64,000 nt of DNA, from positions 17,129,672 to 17,193,671 of the forward strand of contig NC_061782.1 in NCBI RefSeq assembly GCF_022458985.1, written 5' to 3'. The DNA comes from Mugil cephalus. Lineage: Eukaryota; Chordata; Actinopteri; Mugiliformes; Mugilidae. The position numbers were made by a program, and so were the translations under genes. The notes below the pieces were generated by a model. That model was not told where the DNA came from. It ran no database searches and was given only the letters and a program-made list of their open reading frames with translations. The stretch's first letter is position 1, and the number at the start of each line of letters is the position of its first letter. Positions 32,144 to 51,786 of this stretch are shown here, in pieces.

Positions 32144-34378
32144 GCTTTCTCATGGAAACAATGGATCCCAGCTGTAGTGAGTGTGCTCTCTTTTCTCCCA
32201 CTCAGGTCAAATCTAAACAACAGTTCGGGGTCAACACCGTACAGATTAAACTGTTGCCATTACAACATTAGTGGGACTCGAGGGTGGAATCATGAGCTGC
32301 AGTTATGAATACCAGGTTTCATAGAAAACATTTAAAATGACGCACAGCTGCCAGAGAAGAAAGGGGAGAGAGGACGGGGGAGGAGGGGGCCGTGAGGTAG
32401 GGGATGTGTGATTCCTAGCCTCCTCAGGCTGCGCCATGTGTTCAGTGGCTGTGTGTAGGTGTTAGGGGATATTTTGGCTGCAGCAGGGGGATTCAGGCAC
32501 GACAGAGGCCTTCATCGTATAATGGGATAATGTTTTATCTCATCGGAAGGAAGGGGGAGGCGAGAGAGGGGGGTAATGAGAAGGGGTGAAAGGGGGCTTA
32601 TTATTTTCATAAAGCAGATCTGCCATGGTTGTCCACCCACAACAAGCTGTACAACATGTGTCTGGTACTCATGCACACACGTTGCGACTGTGTACACAGG
32701 GTAGTTTCTGGTCAGACAGGTTAGGACAAGCTATAGAAACTTCTTTTCATTATGTAATGACTATTCACATAGAGAATTATGTGCTTATCCTTTAGCTACA
32801 AGAGACTGCATGTCTGTCAGTGTGTTTGTGCGTGCTGCCAGATACTGAGTTTTCCCATAGCTGGGTGCCTTTTTAATGTAACTCGCCAGAACTTTAGCTT
32901 GTTTAACTGCACTCGCTGATAGCTGATCATCAGTTGCACCAGTGCAGTATCTAACTGGTCAAAGTAACATAGCTGAGGACGCTGTATACCAGTTACTCCC
33001 TAAAATTACTCATCCAGGCCAGAGTTAGAACATTTATAATGGTCTTATTATGGACTTTTAAAAGTTTACGCGATAGAAACTTTAATAATTTTAAGCTAAT
33101 CAATAACTAGATTTCTGGTCACACCCTCTCTAAATGAATCAAACCTTTTGCCTGCGTGTGACTCCTACACGGTCTGACCTGTCTAAGCGACCAGGAAATA
33201 TTTACGTAGCCTATGCCATATTTTCTTCTGTCTTTAAAGTTATAAAGTTGGAAGGGAAGAAACTTTGTGAAACAAAAAAACAACGCACGCACATAAAGCT
33301 GAAGCTTAGAAAATAAAGGAAGCCATGGTGAATTTTACAGCTACTGAATCATAACTCATGACATCATTAAATTTAGTCATCGCTATTACTGGACATAGTG
33401 GGGGGGACATAGTAACAGTGTTTCTGTTGCTGTAGATAAACGAGCAGCATCAAAAAAAATAAAAAATCTCTTGTCATGTGACATGTCCCCATTACACTGT
33501 AAAAGGACAAAGAACGCTCCAGATGTGGGGCCATCAGTGGCACAAGCTTTGGGTGGATCTTGTGCTGATGATGGGCTTTAATTATACACTAGGCATATTT
33601 ACCTTCATGGTTATTTACTTTGGCTGCACACACCTGATTCAGCTTGTTACTAAGCCTGTATATATGTTCAACAGAACTATTTCATGGATATTACCGCTTA
33701 TCATTGAGCTTATCAGAGATAAACGACATTACTCCTACGTGCTATTAGGTTTCTAATCAACGTACAGTAACTTGAATGTGTTTGTACTGTGGGAGGAACT
33801 GTTCCAGAAACTGTGTGTGTATAACTAAACCTCATATGACTGTAAGCTCTTAACATGTCAGACAGATCTGTGAAATAATGAATCACTATCCCAACACAAA
33901 CCAGACTAACCTGTATGAATTAGTGAAGAATCCTTTTATTAAACTCGGTTTTAATATGTGACTAGTTTCTGCTTTCTGGGAAATAGTTCATCATTTCATT
34001 GATTTACATCTGGCCTAATGTGAAATGGTTCAAGTGAAACACTGTTTTAATGCCAGGTAGTCTCAAGTGCCCGGCCTCAGTAGGACTTCAAATTTTGAGA
34101 TCATGTTTTATTTTATTTTATTTATTTTCTAAATACAAAGACTCTTTTGTGTCTCTCTAAGTGTATGAGCAACAAGAATTTTAAGTCCCCCCACAGAGAT
34201 TTCTGAAACGGAACGAACTGACGCAGCGACAACAGACAGAACAATGAGCAGCTTAAGCAGCAGCAGGTACCACTCATCGACTGCTCTCGTCGTATGTTCA
34301 TGCTCCAACCCACTGACCCGCTACTGCACATCACTGCATATCACTACATATCACTGCATATCATTTCCCTCCTGTCCA

Positions 34379-34381
<3 letters not shown>

Positions 34382-34435
<54 letters not shown>
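34382..34435 (+). repeat. (GT)n microsatellite
   Basis: 27 perfect GT units. Confidence 0.96.
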
Positions 34436-34437
<2 letters not shown>

Positions 34438-34720
34438 ACGCCAGTATAATTTAGGATGGACTAAGTAGGCATTGAGGAATGTAAGAGAACATTATTGCCA
34501 TGCACATGGATTGTGTTTGTTATGCAGAATGCAGAACATGTCTTTTTTTTTTTGGTTACTTTCACAATAAATATCAACTGTTTTCTGAGTTATAACTTTG
34601 AAAATAAAGACTGTGGTCCCTACAACATATTTGGAAAAAAAAAATAACTTAGTGCACAGGGAAAAAATGTAACTTTTCCAGTTGCATATGTTGCTCGTTT
34701 TCGTCAGCAGAAGATCCAAA

Positions 34721-34858
34721 GAGAAGAGAAGAGAAGAGAAGAGAAGAGAAGAGAAGAGAAGAGAAGAGAAGAGAAGAGAAGAGAAGAGAAGAGAAGAGAA
34801 GAGAAGAGAAGAGAAGAGAAGAGAAGAGAAGAGAAGAGAAGAGAAGAGAAGAGAAGAG
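34721..34858 (+). repeat. (GAGAA)n pentanucleotide microsatellite
   Basis: A 138-base, all-purine, perfect array of about 27 copies. It creates spurious open frames on both strands. Confidence 0.97.
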
Positions 34859-36542
34859 TGTAGGCTGCATGTGACTGAGACAAGTATTGAAATATTTTGC
34901 TTAAGTTTTACTTCAGTCACACTTTCAAAAAGTATTAGTAGAGGTAACATTACGCAATGAATCTGAATTCGGAGAGTAACTAGTGACGTAAAACATTTTC
35001 ATTGGCAGTGGTGGTAAATGTGAAAGATGAGTAGAAGTACACTGAAATACTCAAGCAGTGTTCCCAATTGAAGTACAGCATTCGAGCAAATGTGCTCAAA
35101 TTCCACCAGCCGATTGACATGTTGGATGGAAGCTTCCAGTTATAAGACAATGTGACTAAACAAATGGTGACCACATGTGCTTCATCACCTCTAATCTATG
35201 AGGCTGTAAAACATGTGAGAAAACAAGAGGAAACTATTAGCTGTTTGGTGAGGGAGGGGTTCGGTACAGTCCAGCTAGGAATCTAGGAGTCTACAATAAG
35301 CAAACAGCCGTGATTAAGTGCATGTATATGGACAATGTATGACCTGTAGGGGCTTTTATTTTTTTCCATAAATCATGATAAGAGCCCACAGAAAGGCATC
35401 CACTTCCATACATCCAGCATGAAAGTAAAAAGGGTTTTGTTGCGTCCTCTGAAGGCCCACTCAGGGTGTCACCTGGAGTGTTTTGCAGGTGCAAATATAT
35501 TTGCCTGATACGGAGGGAGGCCTAATGAGTTTGTCCTTTGCACTCATTTTACATGCGGCGGAACCACTGAAATGTGGCCCAGAGTGACTCAAGATATCGC
35601 AACTGATTTCTGACAGAATAGATCAATTATTACCAGAACCTTCGCCTGAATAGTTCCTTATCGGGACCTATGTCGATCTGTTACCACGATGGAGGTTTAT
35701 GGTTTGCAAGGTTTGTCATCTTTTGCTTCATTGCGGTGCGATGTCGTAACTCTTTGACAGCTTACTGTGAACACTGCTATGATTCAAACGCAGAGGCAGT
35801 CGCAAAGAAGTGAACTCATTTAATACGGCAACTTGTGATCGTGACTAAAACAGGACTTCACCCTTCAGAGCAGCAGCTGAGACGTCTCAGGGATATTTTG
35901 CTGTTGAGATATTTTGGCCTCTTAAATCAACCCTAAAACAACAACTTTACTAAGAATGTATTTAAGTCAGAGTAATGTCAGCCGACTGGCCTTATCTACT
36001 GTTTGATTGGTGAAAAAGGGAGGGGGGTTGAATCAGATGGGGCCCTTTTTTAAGCAGAATTTTAGGAAGAGTTCACTATTTTTGCCCTAATCCATCAATA
36101 ACACTGACACGTTGATCCTGACGCCTACACCCCGCAGTTGCTAGAAGCCATGTGTAATGTCACCAGAGAAAAGCAGCATGTGCGTTTGAGCTAATATAGT
36201 GCAACACTCAACAAAGAAAATCAACGCAATAGTTTCCATTAGTCTTTCCGAGTTCCGACGACAATTCTCATGAAACGACTTTTGACCGACAGAATACATT
36301 GAATTATCTTTTCTTCTGCAACCATCACTGTTTTTAGTTATAACTCGCTTAATGTTTGCCAACTGTTGTAGCTAACAGTCATTTTTAAGTAGACAACTCA
36401 TAAAAATTAAGGTGTTTCAAATAGTTTCTTCACATTATCTTGAAGGACTTTTTAAGTGTTATGTGCTTAACTAACCAAGTAATGAACACAGTTTTGTAAG
36501 CTGACGTGCATTTTAAAATTATATAATAATAATAATAGTTCA

Positions 36543-36790
36543 TAATAGTGCATCAGTTTTATATAGCACAGCCACACCTTGGTAATGGTAAACTACCACA
36601 ATTGTCACAGTTGCCCTGGGGCAGACTGACGGAAACGTGGATGCCAATCTGCACCAAACATCACGCTCTCGCAATCATACACTAGTAGAGTTCACACTGG
36701 GAGCAACGTGGGTTAAGCGTCTTGCCTAAAGACACAATGGACAGAATCAAACCACCAACCTTTTAGTTATTGAGCTACTGGCGCTCATTA
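36543..36790 (+). mobile_element. retroposon fragment (teleost non-LTR type)
   Basis: TTTTATATAGCACAGCCACA is followed by GGGAGCAACGTGGGTTAAGC, then CTTGCCTAAAGACACAATGG, then ACCAACCTTTTAGTTATTGA. This order is typical of a widespread teleost retroposon 3' region. Degraded; no coding part. Confidence 0.5.
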
Positions 36791-38526
36791 GCTTAGTTTT
36801 TGATCATAATTACGAAACAACATTTACATTTCGTACATTTCCTGAACAACGCTGATGGAAAGAACATTTCAGGGTGAGTATGATTTCACTTCTGAATAAT
36901 TCTCACTTGTGTTATGACTGACAGTGGACTAGGCTAAGTCGTCCATCTTGACTGATTCATAGAAGAAAAGATAATTCCCGGAACTCAGTCTGTTGGTTAA
37001 ATAGGGAGTGAGAAGTTGTCGGAACTCAAAAAGACTAATGGAAACTGTTGCGTTGATTTTCTTTGTTTGAGTGAAAAGATATGTTTTTTAGAGTGGCACT
37101 GACACTTGAATTAAAAATACTGAGTCATCTGGTGACTTTTAAGTTAAGTTACCAGAACATTAAACCAGTACAATGCCAAGTGACGCATAAATATCAGTTA
37201 AGACTGCACACGATATTAAGCTGATCTCAGAGTCAACTGAACGCATCAAATATTGTTTATAACTTAGTTTAATCTAAATCAATATTTTTTTGTTATTACT
37301 TTTGTATTGCGACAATGCATTTAATTAAATGGTTGTAACAGGTCCTCTGAATTTCTTTTTAGAGTGAACTACTTGTATATCTACTCTTATTTTCTATTTC
37401 CACTGTGTCCGTGTGTCCTGCTGCCTTTAAACGCTGCGTCAGGTGCAGAACTCGTGCCAGATTTCACGCCGGTGTCCCTTTTAGTTTACCTTTAGTCACA
37501 CAAATCAAACAGTGCTGCCATGCTGGAACATAACCTGACCCTGTGATGATTGCTTTGTGGTTATTCCAATAAAAGAATTGGAATATGAACCTTGTAAGCA
37601 TAATACAAACAGGGATATTGAAGGTAATGTGAAACATGTGGATACATTACCTCCTGAGTGATACTGCTATGTATTGCTATAATGGCCATGTATCAAATCA
37701 CTTTTAAAATAGTATTCAGGCACAGATATGACACCGAAACATATTTTTTTAATCATTCTTCCTCTTCCGAGCATTAAAGCCAAAGCTTCATAGCAGCTAC
37801 ACAGCCACACTTTCTGCTTCTGTCTGTTACACAGGAAGTACACAGGGTCCTTTCAAATGTCCAGTGTGAAGAGGAGGAACCACTACAGATGGATACTTTT
37901 CATGCCTCAGTGCGGTTTCAAAAGAAAATTGAACGATTGCACACCTAACCTTTAGGCCCAATGTTGATTTGATACAACAACATGAAACAAACATGTGATT
38001 CTTGACATTCATTGGGTGTCAATGGAGGTCTTTGGCCCCTTGCGTACAATTAATAATTCCTCCTTAATTGAGGTTAATTCTAACAACAGCAACATTCATC
38101 TCCAGAAATGAGGTTACATTCCCCTCCCCTCACCCACCTCACCCCTGAGCAGTTTTCCGCAAGGAACGCGAACGGTGCGCCATAATGAGGCTCCGACATT
38201 TCCAGCCTGTAACATTTTCTAACCACTCGACAGTTCACCTGAGGCAGCATTTTTTAAAATGAACGTAGCGTCTTGAAATGAAACCCTCCTCAATTTCTGA
38301 TATTATCTTTAACTTTGTGTCAGCTGTTCTGGAATCTCTTCGATCTCTGATAACAACGTGTTCTATTCTGAGAATATTGGGTTGATTTTGGAGGGACTTG
38401 CATGTGTGTGTGCGTCTGTGTGTGTCTGTGTGTGTGTCTATCTGGGCTCCCCGTGGTCATTCTATTGGTCTTCTGAGTGGGTGGTCTGTTCCAAGAGAGG
38501 AGCACTGGAAACATTATACCAGCATG

Positions 38527-38527
38527 C

Positions 38528-38562
<35 letters not shown>
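38527..38562 (+). repeat. (CA)n microsatellite
   Basis: Near-perfect CA array. A GT-rich, CG-alternating stretch also lies at 38696-38733. Confidence 0.9.
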
Positions 38563-38564
<2 letters not shown>

Positions 38565-39836
38565 GGGAAACTGGGAATCACACCAACACAGCACAGCAGA
38601 GGGTGGAGCAGGCAGGAGCCTTCTTCCAGATGTGTGACATTAATTTAGTTGATCCAAAACATGAACCGGTAGCTCCCACTCACTCATCACCACTGTCTGT
38701 GTCTGTGTGCGCGCGCGTGTGTGCGTGTGTGTGGAGGATGTTCATCGTCACTTTTTTAATATTCGCAAACACCTGCACGTCTACTTTTTCATTTACTCCT
38801 ACAAATTTGAAAACTTGGCAAGAGACGGAGTGGAGAGTTTTTAATAAAGAGCAGAACTGGCTGAAATAAAATGTCTCCTCGCGAGTTTTAAGAGGTAAAG
38901 ACGGAGAGGAGAGGACGTAGGGGAGAAGAGGTGCGCGATTTAAAAAGGGGGAAAACGATGAGGAGTGGAACAGGTTATGAGAACAGACTCCACTCTGACC
39001 CGAGGAGCGGCGCCCCTGGACTTTCATACAATACTCTCCGCCGGGGAGGAGAGGGGGATACGGTGCATGGAAAGACAAAGAGAAAGAGAGAAAAATGAAA
39101 TTAAATAAGGAGAGCGGAGGAGGAGAAGGAGATGTAGGAGGACGGAAGTGGTTGATTGGGTCTCTCCAGAGATTCTTTTGTTTAGATTGTTCTGCATTTC
39201 ACTTCTTTCACTCTCTCCCCTCCGCCTCCCTCTTTTTTGACATCTGAGGTAGATTACAACAGAGACCCTGGGTCACATTTATGACTTAAACCAAGAACAT
39301 ATGGTGTGTGTGCATGTTTGTACGTCCACTTCGATGCAGTGGGATTCCCCACCGGTCCCCGAGTGGTGGTCAGATTTATTTTCTTGTCCATTGTCTCTTG
39401 CTGGGATATCAAAGGACTATTGTTTGTTGATCAGCAAGGGTGCTGCAGGTTACTCACAGGTCCCGTACAAGAGTGCTTCACCTCTCCTCCACATCTCCCC
39501 TCCTCTTATCTCCTTAGGCACAATCTCAAGTTTGAAGGCATGTCGGCTCTACCGCAGAAAAATCCTTAACAGAGGATCAGCGCTCGCACAGAAAACTTGC
39601 CTAGATTTTAAGAAAGATTAATTGTGGTTATTGCTCGTTTGTTTTATTTGGGCCTTGATGAGGCTTGTTCTAATGTCCCACGGGCACCACGCTCTCTATC
39701 TGCACAGCATGGTATCGCTTTCACGGATCAAACCTCACCGCTACATGTTGTCAGCAGGTAAAAGGGGGAGAAAAAAAACAACCCAGTTGCCCATTAATTT
39801 CAACCCAAGAGCACGTTTGTAAAAGTGTCAGTTGAC

Positions 39837-42800
39837 TTTATTAGCATCGGCTTCACTCAGTTGAAGAAAAAACAACTTTTGTCTTTGGAACGTTTACCAT
39901 GGAAGAAAAAAAAAATAATCTACAAAATAAGTTGTTGGAAGGACAATATATAAAACGATGGCATCAAAATAGTTTTGACAAGAAAACCAAAGGAACAACA
40001 ACAACAACAAAAAAAAAGGCTCAAATATTTTTGGATGCGGGGCATTTTCCTCTTTTTGCCCTATTGTTTACAAAATCATAACAAAAGAGGAAGAAAAAAA
40101 ACAACAACAAAAAAAAAACAAAATAAGTATTTACAGTGCATATATTTACATTAAGGCATTTTTGCTGGGGAAAAGACGGCTGATGTGATACAACCCCCAC
40201 TTCTACACAATCAAATAAATAGTCAGATTTACCATGATACATTACAGTGCTATATTATCTTTACGCTACCTGCAGTGAATGAACAAATACAGTTATAGGT
40301 GCAGGCTAAATCACACCATCCACTGGACATTCAGGTGGATATTAAAGGATAGGTTCACACTTTGTTCAAACATACGTTCTGTACATTGGAAGAGTTAGTT
40401 GTTCATGAAATCGCTTCTCAGAGAGGTTTCGGCTTTAAATATGGGGGATAAAACATCTAACCAGAAAATTTAATGACAAAATCTTAAATGGACCTTTCAA
40501 AGACAAAAACTAATAGAAACCCGGTGCTCGAAGTGTGTGGGAAGCCTTTCATTAGACTCTTTGGTGTCTTCTTGCAAACCAGAACTTCTCACAAGCTGCC
40601 AGTCAGTACTCTTTCCACATCAGGTTCTCTGAGGGGACTTCCTGTCCAACAGAGAACATGTTCACTTCCCATTTGGGCCCTAGTTCATCAAGTTCTGGAA
40701 ACCAAACCTTTGAGCTTCAACCTAAATTTAGCAGCAGGGCTTTGTTAGGACGACCAGGCAAACACACAATTCCTCCAACATACCTAAACCTAGTAAACCT
40801 AGGTATCAAATCACCCCTTTTTGTTGGTTGAAATGCCCTGTAAGTGCAAACAACTGGTTTACTGTTGGTCAAAAAGTCCAATGTGTGATTCACAATGGCC
40901 CAAAACTAACACAATATTCAAGCAGGACATGGCGCTACTTGGGAATCACCTATGTCCGTGTGCATAACATTAAATGAACCCAACACAAACGCTGGCCTAG
41001 TATACAAAATGGCACAGTGAGAACGCAGATGGAGGCAGAAGATGACACGACAGAGCTCCAAAAGTCAAACTCTAGCCAACTTCACACACACACAAAAGGT
41101 AGCGTAGGCAGTCCGAGGGACATCTGGATCACCCGCGAGGCAGCTGTATTCTTGAGAGATTCTTGAAATGACAAAAATCCACTAACAATCCGTCTTTGTC
41201 AGACTTCAAACTATGTGCTTGATCTACAGAGGTGCACACCTGCCAGCTTGGGTGTTTATGGCGTGATTAAAGCCAAAAAACTGCCTTTCATGGGCAATGA
41301 ATCAGCTACGGACATAATAACCGCGCTGACCGTATTTAAATCGACATCATGAGCATGAGCATCCAGGGATTTTGCCATAACTGTAATACACCTTGGGCAT
41401 TGTGGGCTTCATTGCACCAAACATTAAAACTACTGTAAACAGTCAATCATTAATACTATGACAGCTGAAATGGTAATTGCTTGGATTACATAAAATTCCT
41501 CCCATGAACATCTGAAATATTTTGTACTATAAGTCACTCATTGTAGCAGGTCAGAAGGTAGGACCTAATAACTGGATGACGCCAATTTGTGAATAAGGAG
41601 AGTACTGGTACTTTTTTCCCCCCACTTTGAGCACTGAGTGAACCCATCCTTTAACAAAACACGTGTCCACGTTCGATTGACTGATAGAGCCAAGCTGCAA
41701 GTTAGTTGTGTACATCGTCAGATAGTGAAACCCCACTGAGAAAAGGACTGACTGTCACTTTAATTAAAAAAAAAAAAAGTTCCACACAAATGTCAGGATG
41801 TCCGTGAGGTGGCCAGAGCCGAGCTGTTACGTTACAATGAAGTTGACTTTGTTTTTCCAAACTGAGTCTAGCGATTCAATAGATTAAGAAATAACAAAAA
41901 GCACCATGTGTGTTTAAAACTACACTGATCACAGCTCAGCTACCACAGAACAAAAACACGTGAACCAGAGAAGGAGGCACTTAATAAGGTGTCGAAGATG
42001 ATGCTTTGGTTAAACGATTTAAACGAAGTCAAGCGCTGGATGAGATTGGCGTAGAGTCATTTGAAGAGGCTTAATTCAAGCTTGTGCATCAAATACAGTG
42101 GAATCTGTTTTAACCGAATGCAGTCGAGGTTTCGTCTATGGGTTCTGCTTACATTTCTCCGGTTTGAAATCCATCGAAAGGCAACCTGAATAATTCATCA
42201 CCTAAGTGCTGCTCTTTAGCATCCATCCACCTCCCTCTGTTCCTCAGTCGTCCTCAGATCTCCTCCCTATAAAATCAAAAATCTTTCTATCTCTCCGTCT
42301 CCACCCCTCTCTCCCTCGCTCTAGTGTTTTCTCCCCGTGTTCTATCTTGCCTCTCTCCGGAGTACAAATCCCTTCAATTTTTAATATCCGAACAGCAACG
42401 ATTTGTGTGTAGCGTTCACAGAGATCCAGTCCAGCAGTGATAATCGTCGTTCCAGTGGTGAATGAGATACATGTGCCAAAAAAAAAAAGGCGGAGATCAC
42501 AGATTCTAGTGCAAAACCTAAGGATTTGGCTAATAATAAAAAATCAAATCTGGATTTTCCAGTTATAAGAACAAACCAATGAGTAAACAAAGTTTTGGCT
42601 TTACTAGATTTGCAAACAAAAGTTTCTTCTTTCTTTCTTTTTTTTTTTTTTTGTAAAAAAAGAAGCCAGTTCTATGTTAGAATAAGGACAAAAGATACTG
42701 TTTTAAGTGCTTTCTTTCCAGTCACACAAGAGTCCAAATGGACTGGAAACACAATCTGGAGCTACCATTTTCATTTTTCTTTTTTGTATTTGTCCTAAGA

Positions 42801-43117
42801 AACCTATACCAAGAAGGTATATGTGGAGGTTAATGGGCCAGGAACGTCTCCTGGCCTCTAGCTTCCTACTTTACAAGCTCCAATTTGTCCCACTTCAGGT
42901 TAAGAGCAACATGTTTGTTAGGCCATCGTACCGCTTTTAGCACACGATAGCAGCACCAGGAGGAGCTGTGATGTCAGCGGAAGCCGCTGTGCAGCAGGCG
43001 GCTTGTAACGTTGTCGTAGTCGTGTGAGGGCGAGTGTCTTTGTGGGTGTGGAGATAGTGCTTGTACATCTGTAGCATGTGTGTGTGTGTATGCGCGTGTG
43101 TGTGCACGTAAGTGTTG
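39837..43117 (-). other. probable klf5 3' UTR region
   Basis: Sequence downstream of the klf5 stop on the minus strand. The sequence is AT-rich with several T-rich runs. A minus-strand AATAAA lies at 39842-39837. A 1.3 kb element with inverted ends occupies 40342-41654. The UTR end is not certain, and an earlier cleavage site may be used. No other gene is supported. Confidence 0.45.
40342..41654. mobile_element. non-autonomous DNA element with TTAA-ended inverted termini
   Basis: The left end TTAAAGGATAGGTTCAC (40342-40358) is complementary to the right end (41638-41654) at 16 of 17 positions. Weaker similarity continues inward (TGTTCAAA against TGCTCAAA). Ends of this type are familiar from an abundant teleost repeat. 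If TTAA is the target duplication, the element proper is 40346-41650. The interior codes for nothing recognisable. It lies downstream of klf5, perhaps in its transcript. Confidence 0.6.
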
Positions 43118-49577
<6,460 letters not shown>

Positions 49578-50043
49578 GAAGCTCCGACGCAGCAGCGCAA
49601 AGCGATCGCTCGACCTGTTATGCAAAAACTGATGATGGTGGTGATGCTACGGCGCACCGAGAAAAAGAGCGGTGGAGCCGACGAGGTGTAGTGCGTGTGG
49701 TGGAGTAATTAAACTGTGCCTGTCGGCTACATCTCCTTCCACTTGTTTCATCCCTCCGGCCCACAGACAGTTTTCTATCTCGCGTCGTAGGGCGGAGCGG
49801 CTCGGTGTAAATACAGAGCACGCACCGCCCACCAAGCCTCCAGAAGCCGCTTTGATCATTCATTCACGGCCACCGCCCTACGCTCCATCTAAACCCATTA
49901 ACAACAGTGTCGTAAAGTGTGCAGGACCGGGCGGAGCGCGCGGACGCGCTGAAGGTTAAACCCGTGTACTTAAACAACCTGTTATTTCGCAATTTTTCAG
50001 ATATTTCTTGTGTGTCATGATTTTCTTTTTGGAACATACACGG

Positions 50044-50675
50044 GTGTGAGTATCCGTGCGCATAGCCGCAGCTGGCACGGGATGAGTTAATTGTGACTGT
50101 AAATTAATCATTTATGGTCACACGATGAAAGAAAAAGCTTCCAATATGTAAGATGGTGTTATTCAAGTAAAATTATATAAAATGTGGCTTCATTATCATA
50201 ATTGCTGTGAGTATTAACCATTGACTGTATATGCTATTAACATTAAATTCTTGTCTTATTAGTTTGGTATGACGCGCTGCCATAATATTGAGGGCAAAGC
50301 CTGAGACATCCTGACTCAAGGCACAAAACAGGAATATTCCTAACATCAAATTAAGTGTTGTATACATCTTTCTAATTTCTGTATTCAATAAAATAAAAAA
50401 AGATTTGTTTTCTGCTAGAAAGTCATGGCTCAACTTTTTTTTTTATTACAACTTCAAGTCAACTGACTTCATATTCAGAATAGATGAAATGCGTACTTAA
50501 ACAACATATTAAGCAGTCCTTTTATTTATTTCTAAGCTGATACAAAAATATTTTGTAAATCATTCATTATTTTAGGATGATATGAATGTGTTTGTGTGCA
50601 CAGCTGCAGCTGGTAAAGGCTGAGCTAATTGCGGCTGTAAAGTAATCATTCGTAGACATATGATGTAACAAAAGC
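50044..50675 (+). repeat. diverged direct duplication (~92 bp, two copies)
   Basis: Copy A (50044-50139) and copy B (50584-50675) share GCCGCAGCTGG/GCTGCAGCTGG, GAGTTAATTG/GAGCTAATTG, GACTGTAAATTAATCATT/GGCTGTAAAGTAATCATT and AAAAGCT. They run in the same order with near-equal spacing, at roughly 70% identity by eye. Copies are 0.45 kb apart. Confidence 0.75.
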
Positions 50676-51732
50676 TGGCAGACAAATGCTGCTGAATAAA
50701 AAGTTGACTCAAATAAAAGATGTAAGATGACTCATGTAGAGGTGTCTCAAATCTGTACTGAATTTAAATGAGTAAAATACAAACAACATTTTATAGGGCA
50801 AGTACATGTAGATGCATCATTAAACTACTGACTTTGTACTGATGTCCTACTGTAAAACTGCAGCGAACACACGTCGAGTGGCTGAAATCTAAAACACCCT
50901 GACTTTATTGTTTGCTGTTGTGAACACTCTGATCTGGGTGGTGACTTTACATCTACACATTATCAGGTCCTGTCAAACTGAGTAAATAATTTGTGTAATC
51001 CAGACAAACACATATTTACTGCAAGGAAGTTTAAATATCTTGCACAATGAGAATGACTAAACAAAATAAATATTTGAAAGTGTACGTTACAATTAAAATG
51101 AGGGGGAAACGAACTCCTGAAAAGGGGAAAGGGGGAAAAAGTGAGCTTTATAGCAGTCCTCCGACTGAGTTTAATACGACACCGATAAGAACATGATCTG
51201 AAATGATAAAGGTATGCCTACTATGTCTATATTTAAAGCCGCAGGAGTCTCAACTCATGCAAATCCTAGGTTCCTGCAATGCTGCTTGTCTGTAGTGACC
51301 AGTTCTCGGCAAACCTCAGACAGAAGAAGAAATGATGATAGACAGACCAAATAAAATCCACCACTGCCAAGCGAGAGGAATTTTTGGGCAGTCCGTTAGG
51401 CAGGAATGTGTACCTGGTGGAACGTAATACCCCCGATTCTAAACCAGGGATTTTATCCACTGATTTAACCGAGGAGGAGAAAAACAAAACGTAGACAGTT
51501 TCAAAGAGTTTGTGGTTTTATATTTGAAAAGTTGATGACAAGTTTAACACAGAAAAGGCTTCAAAAAATCCTATCAACACCCTGAGTGACTGCTCCAGTA
51601 GCTGCAGAAATGTTCACTTGTGTTTCTGCTTCTGCTTTGAGTACCAATCAGGAACCTCTTTATTGGTCTGTCAACAAAAGAGACAGAGAAAAGGAGATCG
51701 TAAGAGAAGTCTGTTATAAAAATATTCTCGCA

Positions 51733-51786
<54 letters not shown>
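51733..51786 (+). repeat. (TATC)n microsatellite
   Basis: About 13 copies. Confidence 0.95.

Larger units (their letters stand above)
28691..39836. other. intergenic region between pgbd5 and klf5
   Basis: I find no exon, RNA gene or complete transposon in this 11 kb. It holds several large microsatellites listed separately, two retroposon fragments, G-rich tracts near 32363-32403 and 32553-32596, and a GA-rich stretch at 38880-39170. The frame at 33478-33756 is open for 92 codons but has no recognisable domain, so it was not called. Confidence 0.75.

Noticed and set aside
33478..33756. 92-codon plus-strand frame with hydrophobic stretches in the gap
   Set aside because: Looks membrane-like, but no family is recognised and there is no promoter or splice evidence. 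AT-rich frames often look hydrophobic.
34492..34960. Long frames made of repeated SSLLF or REEKR
   Set aside because: They are translations of the (GAGAA)n microsatellite.
38880..39170. GA-rich stretch considered as a promoter or exon
   Set aside because: Low-complexity purine sequence with no frame or splice pattern.
49578..49625. Upstream extension of klf5 beyond the ATG at 49577
   Set aside because: The frame stays open, but its apparent first codon is TTG, not ATG.
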